NCBI RefSeq assembly: GCF_006335125.1
Contig: NZ_VDMO01000042.1
Span: 1-17,964 of the forward strand
From: Deinococcus radiopugnans ATCC 19172
GTDB taxonomy: Bacteria; Deinococcota; Deinococci; Deinococcales; Deinococcaceae
Direction: 5' to 3'
Length of the DNA stretch: 17,964 nt
Positions 7,233-14,337 of this stretch are shown one piece after another (positions within the stretch are counted from its first letter, which is position 1; the number at the start of each line of letters is the position of its first letter). The translations under genes were made by a program, and so were the position numbers. A model generated the notes under the pieces. The model did no database searches, had not been told where the DNA came from, and saw only the letters and a program-made list of their open reading frames with translations.

Positions 7233-7315
7233 CTGCGCCAGCCCGAGCCAATTCCCATGACTGGGCTGGCCCCAAAAGTTGGACGGCTGCGAGTGGGCCG
7301 ATCCTGAAAACCTGT

Positions 7316-7369
7316 CCGGGTCAGGAAGGAGCCTCCGACGGGCGAAAGGTCGGTGCAATCCTGGCCCGG
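7316..7369. other. Structured intergenic element, possible small RNA or riboregulator
   Basis: CCGGGTCAGGA (7316-7326) pairs with TCCTGGCCCGG (7359-7369) over eleven positions with one G-T wobble. Inside, CCGAC (7335-7339) pairs with GTCGG (7349-7353) around the loop GGGCGAAAG, leaving an asymmetric internal loop (AGGAGCCT / TGCAA). Such a bulged two-helix shape is typical of structured RNA, but no U-tail follows. It lies between divergent genes, upstream of the leaderless promoters of both, so it would not be in either mRNA. It does not match SRP RNA, and I could not assign a riboswitch class. Confidence 0.35.
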
Positions 7370-7426
7370 AACGCGCTGGGGGCGAGATTTTCCAGCGAGG
7401 AAAGCGATCTGAAATCATGATCGTCA

Positions 7427-7455
7427 GCAACAAAACATCAGATATCTGATAACCT
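7427..7455 (+). promoter_or_regulatory. Candidate leaderless promoter of the oxidoreductase pair
   Basis: TAACCT (7450-7455) lies five bases before ATG 7461, and GCAACA (7427-7432) is a weak -35 at 17-base spacing. The 14-bp operator fills the spacer, so a bound repressor would block polymerase. Confidence 0.35.
7437..7450. promoter_or_regulatory. Operator palindrome, copy 1 (GntR-type regulator)
   Basis: ATCAGATATCTGAT, a perfect 14-bp palindrome ending ten bases before the first oxidoreductase start. The identical sequence occurs at 10878-10891 in front of the GntR-family regulator, and a degenerate copy is at 10739-10752. Confidence 0.75.
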
Positions 7456-7460
7456 AGCCT

Positions 7461-8378
7461 ATGCAGATTGCCCTCCTCGATCACGGCCACTGGCACCGTT
7501 CCATGTACCTGCAGGCCTTTGAGGCCATTGGTCAGCCTTTCTGGAACGGTTCTGATGCGGCACAAACCAACCTGGAGGTGATGCTGAGGAGCCGCCCCGA
7601 GCTGGTGGTTGTTCTGGGAACGCCGCAGGACATGCTGCGTGAAGTCGAGGGGTGTATCGAAGCTGGCGTGGCGGTGGCAGTCGAGAAGCCGGTGGGCCGC
7701 CATGCCGCCGAACTGGAGCCTCTGGCCGCGCTGGCCCGGCAACAGGGGGCCTTCGTGACCGTGGCGCAGCCGCATCTGCTCGGAGGGTTCTGGGACGTCT
7801 GCACGCCCGAAGCGGGAGGGCCACTCTCTCACCTGCGTTTCCGGCTGGTCAACGGCTCGCCGGAGCGGTACGCGGCCTGGGGCGTGCCCTGGGTGACGCA
7901 CCCGGACGTGGCAGGCGGCGGCGCCTTGCGAAATCTGGGCATTCACGGGATTGGCGCTTTCCTGAAGGCCACGACTGGAGAAGTTCAGGTGCAGTCCTGC
8001 GTCCTGAGCCGCCGGCTGTTCGGGATGGAGACCGAGGAGTATGCCGCCGTCACCCTGTCGGCTGGAGGCGTGATCGGACACATTGAGGTGGGGTATACCG
8101 TGGCCGTGGACGACGCCAGCGACTTTGAGTTGAGCGGGCACCGCCGGGATCTAAGCGTGCGCGACGACGGGCAGGCGCTGACCGTCTTTGACCGCCGCGC
8201 TGGTCAGACCCGGGTGCAGCCCGTTGTGCCCCTGGCCCGCCGCTACGAGCTGTTCGCGGCCGCCACCGTGCAGGCCATCCAGACGGGCGGCCCGGCTCCC
8301 CATTCCCTGGACGATCACCTGGCGGCCATGCGCGTGATCGACGCCTGCTACGCCGCCGCCACCTGGGCGGACGCATGA
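7461..8378 (+). CDS. Gfo/Idh/MocA-like oxidoreductase with atypical Rossmann loop
   Basis: A 305-residue protein of the Gfo/Idh/MocA type. The EKP motif is present (VAVEKPVG, about 73-80), as is the C-terminal half ending in the usual 'DHLAAMRVIDACYAAA' helix. The N-terminal nucleotide-binding loop is unusual: it reads IALLDHGHWHRSMY instead of the GxGxxG form seen in its neighbour. NAD(P) binding may therefore be altered or lost. There is no ribosome binding site; a -10-like TAACCT five bases upstream suggests a leaderless mRNA, and an operator palindrome overlaps the promoter. It overlaps the next oxidoreductase by ATGA, so the two are translationally coupled and may work as partners. Substrate is inferred from regulon membership only: sialic acid derivatives such as 2,7-anhydro-Neu5Ac are plausible. 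Confidence 0.8.
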   Translation: MQIALLDHGHWHRSMYLQAFEAIGQPFWNGSDAAQTNLEVMLRSRPELVVVLGTPQDMLREVEGCIEAGVAVAVEKPVGRHAAELEPLAALARQQGAFVTVAQPHLLGGFWDVCTPEAGGPLSHLRFRLVNGSPERYAAWGVPWVTHPDVAGGGALRNLGIHGIGAFLKATTGEVQVQSCVLSRRLFGMETEEYAAVTLSAGGVIGHIEVGYTVAVDDASDFELSGHRRDLSVRDDGQALTVFDRRAGQTRVQPVVPLARRYELFAAATVQAIQTGGPAPHSLDDHLAAMRVIDACYAAATWADA

Positions 8379-9361
8379 GGGTGGGCATTCTCGGCGCGGG
8401 CTGGTGGGCCGATCAGCACGCGCAGGCCCTCGCCACCCTGGAGGGGTTTGCGGTCACGGGAGTCAACAGCAGATCGCTGGACACGGCCGCCGCCTTTGTG
8501 GCCCAGCACGGTGGACGCGTCCATGCTGATGCCCGAGCCCTCCTGGCTGCCCCGGATGTCGACGCTGTGCTGATCACCGCGCCGCACGAGTACCACGCCC
8601 CGCTGGCCCTGGAAGCTCTTGCCAGCGGCAAACCAGTGCTGCTGGAAAAACCCGTCGCCACGAACTCTACGGAGACCCACGCCGTGCTGGACGCCGCGCG
8701 GAACGCTGGGGTGCCGTGTCTCGTCGGCTTCACCAGCCATTACTTCCCCGGCTTCAGCCGGGCCAAACAGATCATCGACAGTGGCGAGCTGGGCCGCCCC
8801 CTGAGCGGACAGAGCGTGTTCCAGAAACGCTGGATGGAGGCCAACCGCCGCGACTGGCACCTGGACCGTAAGCGCGGCGGCGGGATGCTGCTGACCGCCG
8901 GCATCCACGCGCTGGACCGGTTGATGTGGCTGATGGACCGGCCCGTGCAAGCGGTCAGCGCGGCCATCGGCACCCACCTCCACGAGCAGCAGGCCGACGA
9001 TCTGTCCAGCATCTTCCTGCGGTTCCAGGGCGGCGGCGCGGGCATGGTGGGCAGCTTCGGTTACGCCCAGGGCGGGCCGATCAACGCCACCACCCTTCTG
9101 TGCGAGGGGGGCAGCCTGCGGATCACGCCCGACAGCCTGGAGCGTGGCCAGAACGACGGTTGGACTGCTGTGCCGCTGAACCTCCCGGACCACCTCACAC
9201 TCACTGCCTTGGCGCAGGAATGGCTGGAGCTGCGTGACTGGGCCGAGCGGGGTGAGCGGCCCAGGGTCACGCCCGAGTTCGCCGGTTCAGTGATGGACGC
9301 TGTTTTTGCCGCCGAGGAGTCCGCCCGCCAGGAGCGCGAGATCTCGCTGACCCGAACCTAG
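8375..9361 (+). CDS. Gfo/Idh/MocA-family oxidoreductase, candidate NanOx/YjhC-like
   Basis: A 328-residue NAD(P)-dependent sugar oxidoreductase. The Rossmann loop VGILGAGWWADQHAQAL is at residues 3-19, the EKP motif (VLLEKPVA) at about 89-96, and the family's GGGMLLTAGIHALDRL segment, with the conserved catalytic-region His, at about 168-183. Length is normal for the family. It starts on the ATGA that ends the previous gene. E. coli YjhC (NanOx), of this family and co-regulated with nanM by NanR, converts 2,7-anhydro-Neu5Ac to Neu5Ac; the shared operator with nanM and nanA here makes the same job the best guess. Many family members act on inositols or other sugars, so the exact substrate is uncertain. 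Confidence 0.88.
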   Translation: MRVGILGAGWWADQHAQALATLEGFAVTGVNSRSLDTAAAFVAQHGGRVHADARALLAAPDVDAVLITAPHEYHAPLALEALASGKPVLLEKPVATNSTETHAVLDAARNAGVPCLVGFTSHYFPGFSRAKQIIDSGELGRPLSGQSVFQKRWMEANRRDWHLDRKRGGGMLLTAGIHALDRLMWLMDRPVQAVSAAIGTHLHEQQADDLSSIFLRFQGGGAGMVGSFGYAQGGPINATTLLCEGGSLRITPDSLERGQNDGWTAVPLNLPDHLTLTALAQEWLELRDWAERGERPRVTPEFAGSVMDAVFAAEESARQEREISLTRT

Positions 9362-9379
9362 ACTGAGCCTGCGCTTTTT

Positions 9380-9452
9380 CCCCTCGCCCCTGGTGGGTGA
9401 CCCGTGAAGCTGCGAAGCAGAGGGAGGCGTGTAGCGCCGGAAGGGTGAGGGG
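9380..9452. repeat. REP-like long-stem intergenic palindrome
   Basis: CCCCTCGCCC (9380-9389) pairs with GGGTGAGGGG (9443-9452) with one G-T wobble, enclosing about 53 nt with further short pairings (for example GAAGC...). It sits between convergent genes. It may act as a bidirectional transcription barrier or be a dispersed intergenic repeat; no second copy is visible in this window. Confidence 0.4.
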
Positions 9453-9508
9453 GCCACCCGGCCAACCCTACATGCCGGCAACTCGTTTCAGTCCCGCATC
9501 AGCCCATG

Positions 9509-9538
9509 AAAAGGGCCAACCGTCGCCACAGTTGGCCC
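9509..9538 (-). terminator. Rho-independent terminator of nanM
   Basis: On the minus strand GGGCCAAC (9538-9531) pairs perfectly with GTTGGCCC (9520-9513) around a ten-base loop and is followed by TTTT (9512-9509). It lies just downstream of the nanM stop codon. Confidence 0.75.
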
Positions 9539-9556
9539 CCCTCCACAGTCTTTTGC

Positions 9557-10684
9557 TCAGTCCTTGATCTCCACGGTGTCGCCCTTCAGGGTGATGGACA
9601 TGACCTTGGGGCTGGCGTCGCCGCCCTGCACCTCGCCGCCGACCAGAATGACCTCGTCGCCGCGCTGGATGCTGATGCCCGAAGCCTGGGCCTGGGGCAA
9701 CTGGCCCACCACGCTCCACTTGCCGTCGCGCAGCGCGTAGATGTCGCTCTGCCAGGTCTTGGTCAGGCCCTGGTGGGCGTACTGCACGCCGCTATTAAAC
9801 TTGGCGGTGCTGCCGGGAAAGTTGGCCCCGCCGGCCACCAGCACAGCGCCCATGCTGGAACCGGTGTAGGCCCCCGCCACGCCTTCTTGCACTGCGCCGT
9901 TTGCCCCGCTGGGCAGGTTGGGCACCTCGCTCCAGGTCACGCCGCCGTCCTTCACCGTGGCGCGGCCCGCCTGAGCCGTGCGCAGACCGGGCTTGATCTC
10001 GCCGCTGACCACGGTCAGGACGTCGCCCTGAAGGCTGATGGCGGCCCCGGCGCGGCCCGTGAAGGGCGCGGTGCCCAGCGACTGCCAGGTGTTGGTGGCC
10101 GGGGTGTAGCTCTGGACTTCCTTGCCGAAGAAGTAGTCCTGGGGGCGTCCGCTGAAGTACGCCAGGGCCACGGCGTCGCTGGCGGCCTTGTCGGTCCCGG
10201 CGGCGGCGATGTCGCTGAAGTACCCGTTGAAGATGTTGCGGTTGACGCCGCCGAACAGCAGGATGCGGTCACCCTGGGCCACCGCCGTGCCGCCGCCGAT
10301 CTCCATGGGCGCGCGGGTCTTGAGTTCCTGCCAGGTGTTGCTGGCCGGATCGTAGGCGTGCACCTGGTTAAAGACCGAGGTCGTGGCTTCCGGCGTGGGC
10401 TTGCCCAGGCCGCCGAACACGTACAGCTTGCCGTTCACCACGGCGGCGGACGCCTGATCGCGGGCCGCGCTGGGGAAGGCGGCCACTTCGGTCCAGCCCT
10501 TGGCGGCGTCCGACAGGTTCAGGGCGTAGAACTTCTGGCCCGCCGTGCCCAGTCCAGCGTAGATGGTATTGCCGATCAAGCCGCCGACGCCGTTCTTGAT
10601 GCCGGTGGGCAGGTCAGGGTAGGTCTGGGTCTGTGCGGCGGCGGTGGTGATCAGCAGTGCGGCAAGTAGGGTCACGGTCTTCAT
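9557..10684 (-). CDS. nanM: N-acetylneuraminate epimerase/mutarotase NanM, secreted
   Basis: A 375-residue Kelch-type six-blade propeller protein, matching the roughly 370-residue E. coli NanM (YjhT). NanM interconverts alpha- and beta-Neu5Ac, and related enzymes handle the 2,7-anhydro form, outside the cytoplasm. A signal peptide is evident (MKTVTLLAALLITTAAA, cleavage before QTQ). Family signatures include YAGLGTAGQKFYAL, LYVFGGLG, GGVNRNIFNGYFSD, EIKPGLRTA, and YAHQGLTKTWQSDIYAL. ATG 10684 is chosen because it starts the signal peptide and GGAGG lies four bases upstream (10689-10693). It is transcribed away from the regulator operon; an operator-like sequence about 55 bp upstream of its start suggests repression by the same GntR protein. 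A clear terminator follows. Confidence 0.95.
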   Translation of the reverse strand: MKTVTLLAALLITTAAAQTQTYPDLPTGIKNGVGGLIGNTIYAGLGTAGQKFYALNLSDAAKGWTEVAAFPSAARDQASAAVVNGKLYVFGGLGKPTPEATTSVFNQVHAYDPASNTWQELKTRAPMEIGGGTAVAQGDRILLFGGVNRNIFNGYFSDIAAAGTDKAASDAVALAYFSGRPQDYFFGKEVQSYTPATNTWQSLGTAPFTGRAGAAISLQGDVLTVVSGEIKPGLRTAQAGRATVKDGGVTWSEVPNLPSGANGAVQEGVAGAYTGSSMGAVLVAGGANFPGSTAKFNSGVQYAHQGLTKTWQSDIYALRDGKWSVVGQLPQAQASGISIQRGDEVILVGGEVQGGDASPKVMSITLKGDTVEIKD

Positions 10685-10738
10685 GGGGCCTCCAAAGGGG
10701 GGAGAGACGGCGGACACGGACACCAGAGCGGGCCGGTC

Positions 10739-10757
10739 CTTAGATATCTGATATCTG
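10739..10757. promoter_or_regulatory. Operator, copy 2 (upstream of nanM)
   Basis: CTTAGATATCTGAT (10739-10752) matches the 14-bp operator at 12 of 14 positions. It runs straight into another half site (ATATCTGA, ending 10757), so two overlapping sites may exist. It lies in the nanM promoter region. Confidence 0.6.
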
Positions 10758-10838
10758 ACTTGCGGTGAGATGGACTGTACTTGGGATGAGCGTCAGCTGT
10801 CAAGTGCGCCGTTCTGCGTCCTCTGAACTTCTGTGCGG

Positions 10839-10867
10839 TTGACAACTCCTCCCCCTTCACGTAAGCT
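10839..10867 (+). promoter_or_regulatory. Promoter of the regulator/transport/nan operon
   Basis: A perfect TTGACA -35 (10839-10844) is followed after 17 bases by TAAGCT (10862-10867), a weak -10. Transcription would start near 10874, directly before the operator at 10878-10891, so binding there should block initiation or early elongation and give autoregulation. Confidence 0.55.
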
Positions 10868-10877
10868 CAGCCTACCT

Positions 10878-10891
10878 ATCAGATATCTGAT
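10878..10891. promoter_or_regulatory. Operator palindrome, copy 3 (upstream of the GntR gene)
   Basis: ATCAGATATCTGAT, identical to 7437-7450, followed by the extra half-site-like GTCAGAT (10892-10898). It is 52 bases before the regulator start codon. Confidence 0.75.
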
Positions 10892-10943
10892 GTCAGATTC
10901 ACTCCTGCACTGGACTGGCCTGGCATCGCCCACAGGAGGTTTC

Positions 10944-11678
10944 ATGGCTGCCCGCATTCCCGCATACCGACAGGCCCAGACGGCCATCAAGCAGTACATC
11001 GAGGACCACCACCTGCAACCGGGTGATCCTCTGCCGTCTGAAGGTCAGCTGGCCAAAGACATGGGCATGAGCCGCCTGTCGCTGCGCGAGGGCGTCAAGA
11101 CCCTGGAAGCGGTGGGGATTCTGGAGGCGCGTCAGGGCGAGGGCATCTACGTCAAGGCGTTTACCTTCGACAGCATTTTTGAGAATCTGCCGTACTCGTT
11201 TGCCAGCGACGGCCAGTCCCTGCGCGATCTGCTTCAGGTCCGCACCGCGCTGGAAGAGGGGCTGGTGGGCATGGTCGCCAGTCAGGTCTGCCCCGAACAG
11301 ATCGGAGAGTTGGACGCCCTGGCCCGGCAGATGGTTCAAAAAGCCTGCGACGGTCAGACCTTCGAGGACGAGGACCGCGCGTTTCACCTGACGCTGTACC
11401 GCCCGCTGAACAATCCCTTTCTCAACCGGCTGGTCGAGCTGTTCTGGGAGGTGTTCCGCCGACTGCACGGCAGCACGGGCGTGACCCACTGGAACCTGGA
11501 ACAGACCGCGCAGGACCACGTCGCCATCGTCGAGGCGCTGCGGGCTGGAGAAGCAGAGCAGCTCACGCAGGCCATGCACGGCCACTTCCGGCAGATCAAG
11601 GAACGCCTTGATCCTCAGAACTCTCCCGACGCCCAGACCCCAGACCCCCCCCAACCACGCCAACCGGTCCACAAGTAA
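10944..11678 (+). CDS. FadR-type GntR-family transcriptional regulator (NanR-like)
   Basis: A 244-residue regulator. Residues about 5-72 form the GntR winged helix-turn-helix (QPGDPLPSEGQLAKDMGMSR, then LREGVKTLEAVGILEARQGEG). Residues about 90-230 are the all-helical FCD ligand domain, with candidate metal-binding residues in EDRAFHLTLY, QDHVAIVEAL and MHGHF. ATG 10944 is supported by AGGAGG at 10934-10939 and by starting just before the winged helix; the frame open from 10833 adds residues across the operator and promoter. It heads the operon with transporter and nanAEK and lies opposite nanM. By context it is the sialic-acid-responsive repressor, analogous in role to NanR of E. coli. Its effector is inferred. 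The C-terminal tail (about 228-244) is Pro/Gln-rich and probably disordered. Confidence 0.9.
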   Translation: MAARIPAYRQAQTAIKQYIEDHHLQPGDPLPSEGQLAKDMGMSRLSLREGVKTLEAVGILEARQGEGIYVKAFTFDSIFENLPYSFASDGQSLRDLLQVRTALEEGLVGMVASQVCPEQIGELDALARQMVQKACDGQTFEDEDRAFHLTLYRPLNNPFLNRLVELFWEVFRRLHGSTGVTHWNLEQTAQDHVAIVEALRAGEAEQLTQAMHGHFRQIKERLDPQNSPDAQTPDPPQPRQPVHK

Positions 11679-11727
11679 CGCCCATCCGTCTGCCGTCCCT
11701 TCGCCCCGACTCTGACAGGAGATCATC

Positions 11728-13260
11728 ATGATGAAACGTTCTTTGCTCGCCCTCACCTTCGCCCTCTGCACCCTGGGCAGCGCCTCCGCCGACAAGGTGA
11801 TCACCGGAGCCTTCGACCAGGGCCCCGGCGGCGCACCCGGGCAGTTCAACCCCCTGACCAACACGGCGGGCTTCACCTGGCTCAACAAGTACTTCTCGAC
11901 GCTGGTGCTGTACGATCCGGCCTTCAAGAAGATCAGCGGTGACCTGGCCTCGTCCTGGACGGTGGCCGACGGCGGCAAGAAGTACACCTTCGTCCTGCGC
12001 GACGGCGTCAAGTGGCACGACGGCAAGCCCTTTACCTCCGCCGACGTCAAGTTCAGCCTGGACCTGGCCAACAACCCGGATTCCGGCAGCGGCTTTGCGG
12101 CCAAGTTCGGCAACATCACCAGGATTCAGACGCCCAACGCCCGCACGGTGGTGCTCACGCTGAGCAAGCCCAACGCCGCGCTGCTCGACGCCATGACCAA
12201 CTTCATGATCCTGCCGCAGCACGCGCTGGGCAAGATTGCGGCCAAGGACCTGCGCAACTCGGCGTGGTGGCGCACCAGCCCGGTCGGCACCGGACCGTTC
12301 AAGTGGAACAAGCTGGTTCCCGATCAGTACGTGGAACTGGTGGCCAACGCCGACTACTTCCGGGGCAAGCCCAAGGTGGACCGGCTGGTGAACCGCTACT
12401 TCAAGGAGCAGGCGGCGGCGGTGGTGGCCCTCAAGAGCGGCGACATCGACTTCTCGTACCTGACGCTGGACGACACCAAGACCTTTAACGGCAGCGCCGT
12501 CAAGATTCTCGAGGGCTCCTCGCAGGTGGCCAACTACCTGGGCTTCAACAACGCCTCGCCGCTGCTCAAAGACGTGCGGATCCGGCAGGCCATCTTGCAG
12601 GCGATCGACCGCGACACCATCGTCAAGCAGCTGTACGGCGGCGGCGCGGAAATCGCCAACTGCCCGGTGACCAACAGCAAGTACGTGCCCAAGGGCATCA
12701 ACGCCTACGCCTACAACCAGGATCAGGCCCGGCAACTGCTGAAGGCGGCCGGCTGGGACAGCGGCAAGTCGGTGGAAGTCATCACGTACTACTCCGATCA
12801 GCTGAGCAAAGACGTGCTGGTGACCCTGCAGCAGATGCTGGGACAGGTGGGTTTCAAGATCGCGCCGCGCTTCGTGGACGTGCCCACCTACAACCAGATC
12901 ACGGGCGGGAGCGACTTCACGATGGTCTACGCGGGCATCGGCAACGGCCCCGATCCCGACACGCTGTACCCCAGCATGCACTCGGACTTCATCCCGCCCA
13001 ACGGCACCAACCGCATGAAAGTCAGCATTCCCGCGCTGAACAAGCTGTTCGAGCAGGGTCAGGAAACCACCTCGGCGTCCACGCGCACCAAGGCGTATCA
13101 GGACATGTGCGCGCTGGTGAACAAGCAGCTGCCCTGGGACGTGCTGTGGAGCGCCAAGCGCTTCGGCGGCGTCAGCACCAAGCTGAGCAACTTCATCTGG
13201 ACGCCCGCGCCCGCCGGGGGCCGCTACGACGACAAGGCCTACCTCTGGGACACCAAGTAA
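11728..13260 (+). CDS. ABC transporter solute-binding protein, family 5 (SatA-like)
   Basis: A 510-residue periplasmic-type binding protein of the dipeptide/oligopeptide (SBP_bac_5) family. It has a signal peptide (MMKRSLLALTFALCTLGSASA, stated here as residues 1-21, cleavage before DKV), no convincing lipobox, and the family signature around YTFVLRDGVKWHDGKPF (about 86-102). Length is typical. Family members bind peptides, nickel, haem or sugars; in Haemophilus ducreyi the SatABCD system of this class imports sialic acid. The position between the GntR gene and permeases followed by nanAEK makes sialic acid the best substrate guess. AGGAG at 11717-11721 supports ATG 11728; ATG 11731 is also possible. 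A terminator follows, so this gene is probably made in excess over the permeases. Confidence 0.88.
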   Translation: MMKRSLLALTFALCTLGSASADKVITGAFDQGPGGAPGQFNPLTNTAGFTWLNKYFSTLVLYDPAFKKISGDLASSWTVADGGKKYTFVLRDGVKWHDGKPFTSADVKFSLDLANNPDSGSGFAAKFGNITRIQTPNARTVVLTLSKPNAALLDAMTNFMILPQHALGKIAAKDLRNSAWWRTSPVGTGPFKWNKLVPDQYVELVANADYFRGKPKVDRLVNRYFKEQAAAVVALKSGDIDFSYLTLDDTKTFNGSAVKILEGSSQVANYLGFNNASPLLKDVRIRQAILQAIDRDTIVKQLYGGGAEIANCPVTNSKYVPKGINAYAYNQDQARQLLKAAGWDSGKSVEVITYYSDQLSKDVLVTLQQMLGQVGFKIAPRFVDVPTYNQITGGSDFTMVYAGIGNGPDPDTLYPSMHSDFIPPNGTNRMKVSIPALNKLFEQGQETTSASTRTKAYQDMCALVNKQLPWDVLWSAKRFGGVSTKLSNFIWTPAPAGGRYDDKAYLWDTK

Positions 13261-13272
13261 GACGCGCAGGAG

Positions 13273-13310
13273 CGCCGCGGACAGGGGTTGACTTGTCCGT
13301 GGCGTTTTTT
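13273..13310 (+). terminator. Internal (leaky) terminator after the binding-protein gene
   Basis: CGCCGCGGACA (13273-13283) pairs with TGTCCGTGGCG (13294-13304) over eleven positions with one wobble, followed by six T (13305-13310). It separates the binding protein from the permeases in the same orientation, and no promoter between them is obvious, so partial read-through is expected. Confidence 0.8.
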
Positions 13311-13355
13311 CTGCTGTCCCGGCGTCCTTGTGCACCACTGTAAGGAGTTGACCGT

Positions 13356-14306
13356 ATGGGCCTGTATACCCTCCGCCGCCTGCTGATCAGCATTCCGCTG
13401 CTGCTGGTGATCAGCGCCGTGGTCTTCACGCTGCTGCAATTTACCCCTGGCGATCCGCTGGACGCCTACATTCCCCCCGATCAGGTGCTGAGCGCCGAGC
13501 AGCGCCAGATTCTGAAGGTGGATCTGGGCCTGGACCAGTCCAAGCCGGTGCAGTACTTCAAGTGGCTGGGCCGCGCCGCGCAGGGCGATCTGGGCTACCG
13601 CATCAAGAACGGCCAGCCGGTGATCGAGGAGCTGGGCCGCCGCCTGCCGCCCACGCTGCTGATGGGCCTGGGCATGACCGTGGGGGTGACGCTGGGCATC
13701 TTTTTCGGCATCGTCGCGGCGGTCAAGCGCTACACGCTGCTGGACAACACGCTGACCTTCCTGGCGTTTCTGGGCATCTCCACCCCTGCCTTTCTGGCCG
13801 GCTTGCTGGGCATGTACGTCTTCGCCCTCAAACTGGGCTGGTTTCCCGCCGGGGGCTATCAAACGCCGGGGGACGGCGGGGCGCTGGACATCCTGCGGCA
13901 CCTGATTCTCCCGGCCATGATCCTGTCGGTCACGTACATCGCCATTCTGATGCGCTACACCCGCTCCAGCATTCTGGAAGTGCTGTTTCAGGACTTCGTG
14001 CGCACCGCCTCGGCCAAGGGCGTCCCGTCGTACCGCGTGATCAGCAAGCACGTGCTGCGCAACGCGCTGATTCCGGTGGTCACCGTGATCGGGGCCAACG
14101 TCGCCAACCTGATCGGCGGCGCGGTGTTCCTGGAGAGCATCTTCTCGTGGCCCGGCACCGGGCAGCTGTACCTGGACGCCATCGACTCGCGCGATTACCC
14201 GATGATCATGGGCACGACGCTGATCCTGGCGATCATCATCCTGCTGGCCAACCTGATCACCGACCTGATGTACGGGCTGATCGACCCCCGGATTCGCTAC
14301 TCATGA
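13356..14306 (+). CDS. ABC transporter permease, DppB type (SatB-like)
   Basis: A 316-residue inner-membrane permease. The first membrane helix is near residues 9-29 (LLISIPLLLVISAVVF), followed by the Dpp/Opp-B N-terminal extension (FTPGDPLDAYI ... LGLDQSKPVQYFKWL), then five more hydrophobic segments at about 100-125, 130-155, 180-200, 240-262 and 283-305. The ATPase-contact loop reads RTASAKGVPSYRVISKHVLR, and the C-terminus has the typical FSWPGTGQLYLDAI. It should pair with the next gene to form the channel. The start is supported by AAGGAG at 13342-13347, eight bases before ATG. It lies downstream of the leaky terminator and 31 bases before the partner permease. Confidence 0.93.
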   Translation: MGLYTLRRLLISIPLLLVISAVVFTLLQFTPGDPLDAYIPPDQVLSAEQRQILKVDLGLDQSKPVQYFKWLGRAAQGDLGYRIKNGQPVIEELGRRLPPTLLMGLGMTVGVTLGIFFGIVAAVKRYTLLDNTLTFLAFLGISTPAFLAGLLGMYVFALKLGWFPAGGYQTPGDGGALDILRHLILPAMILSVTYIAILMRYTRSSILEVLFQDFVRTASAKGVPSYRVISKHVLRNALIPVVTVIGANVANLIGGAVFLESIFSWPGTGQLYLDAIDSRDYPMIMGTTLILAIIILLANLITDLMYGLIDPRIRYS

Positions 14307-14337
14307 CCATGATTTTCAAGATGGGGAGGATGAACCC

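Noticed and set aside
5883..7307. Long plus-strand open frame (474 codons) opposite the helicase
   Set aside because: It is a shadow of a high-GC gene: the minus strand encodes all helicase motifs in order, and the opposite frame has no family resemblance.
7316..7369. SRP (4.5S) RNA gene, suggested by GGTCAGGAAGGAG-like text
   Set aside because: The conserved SRP core order (GTCAGGTCCGGAAGGAAGCAGCC-type) is not present, and the fold does not reproduce the symmetric and asymmetric loops of helix 8.
11596..13338. Long minus-strand open frame (580 codons) opposite the solute-binding protein
   Set aside because: Composition-driven antisense frame. The plus strand has signal peptide, ribosome binding site and family motifs.
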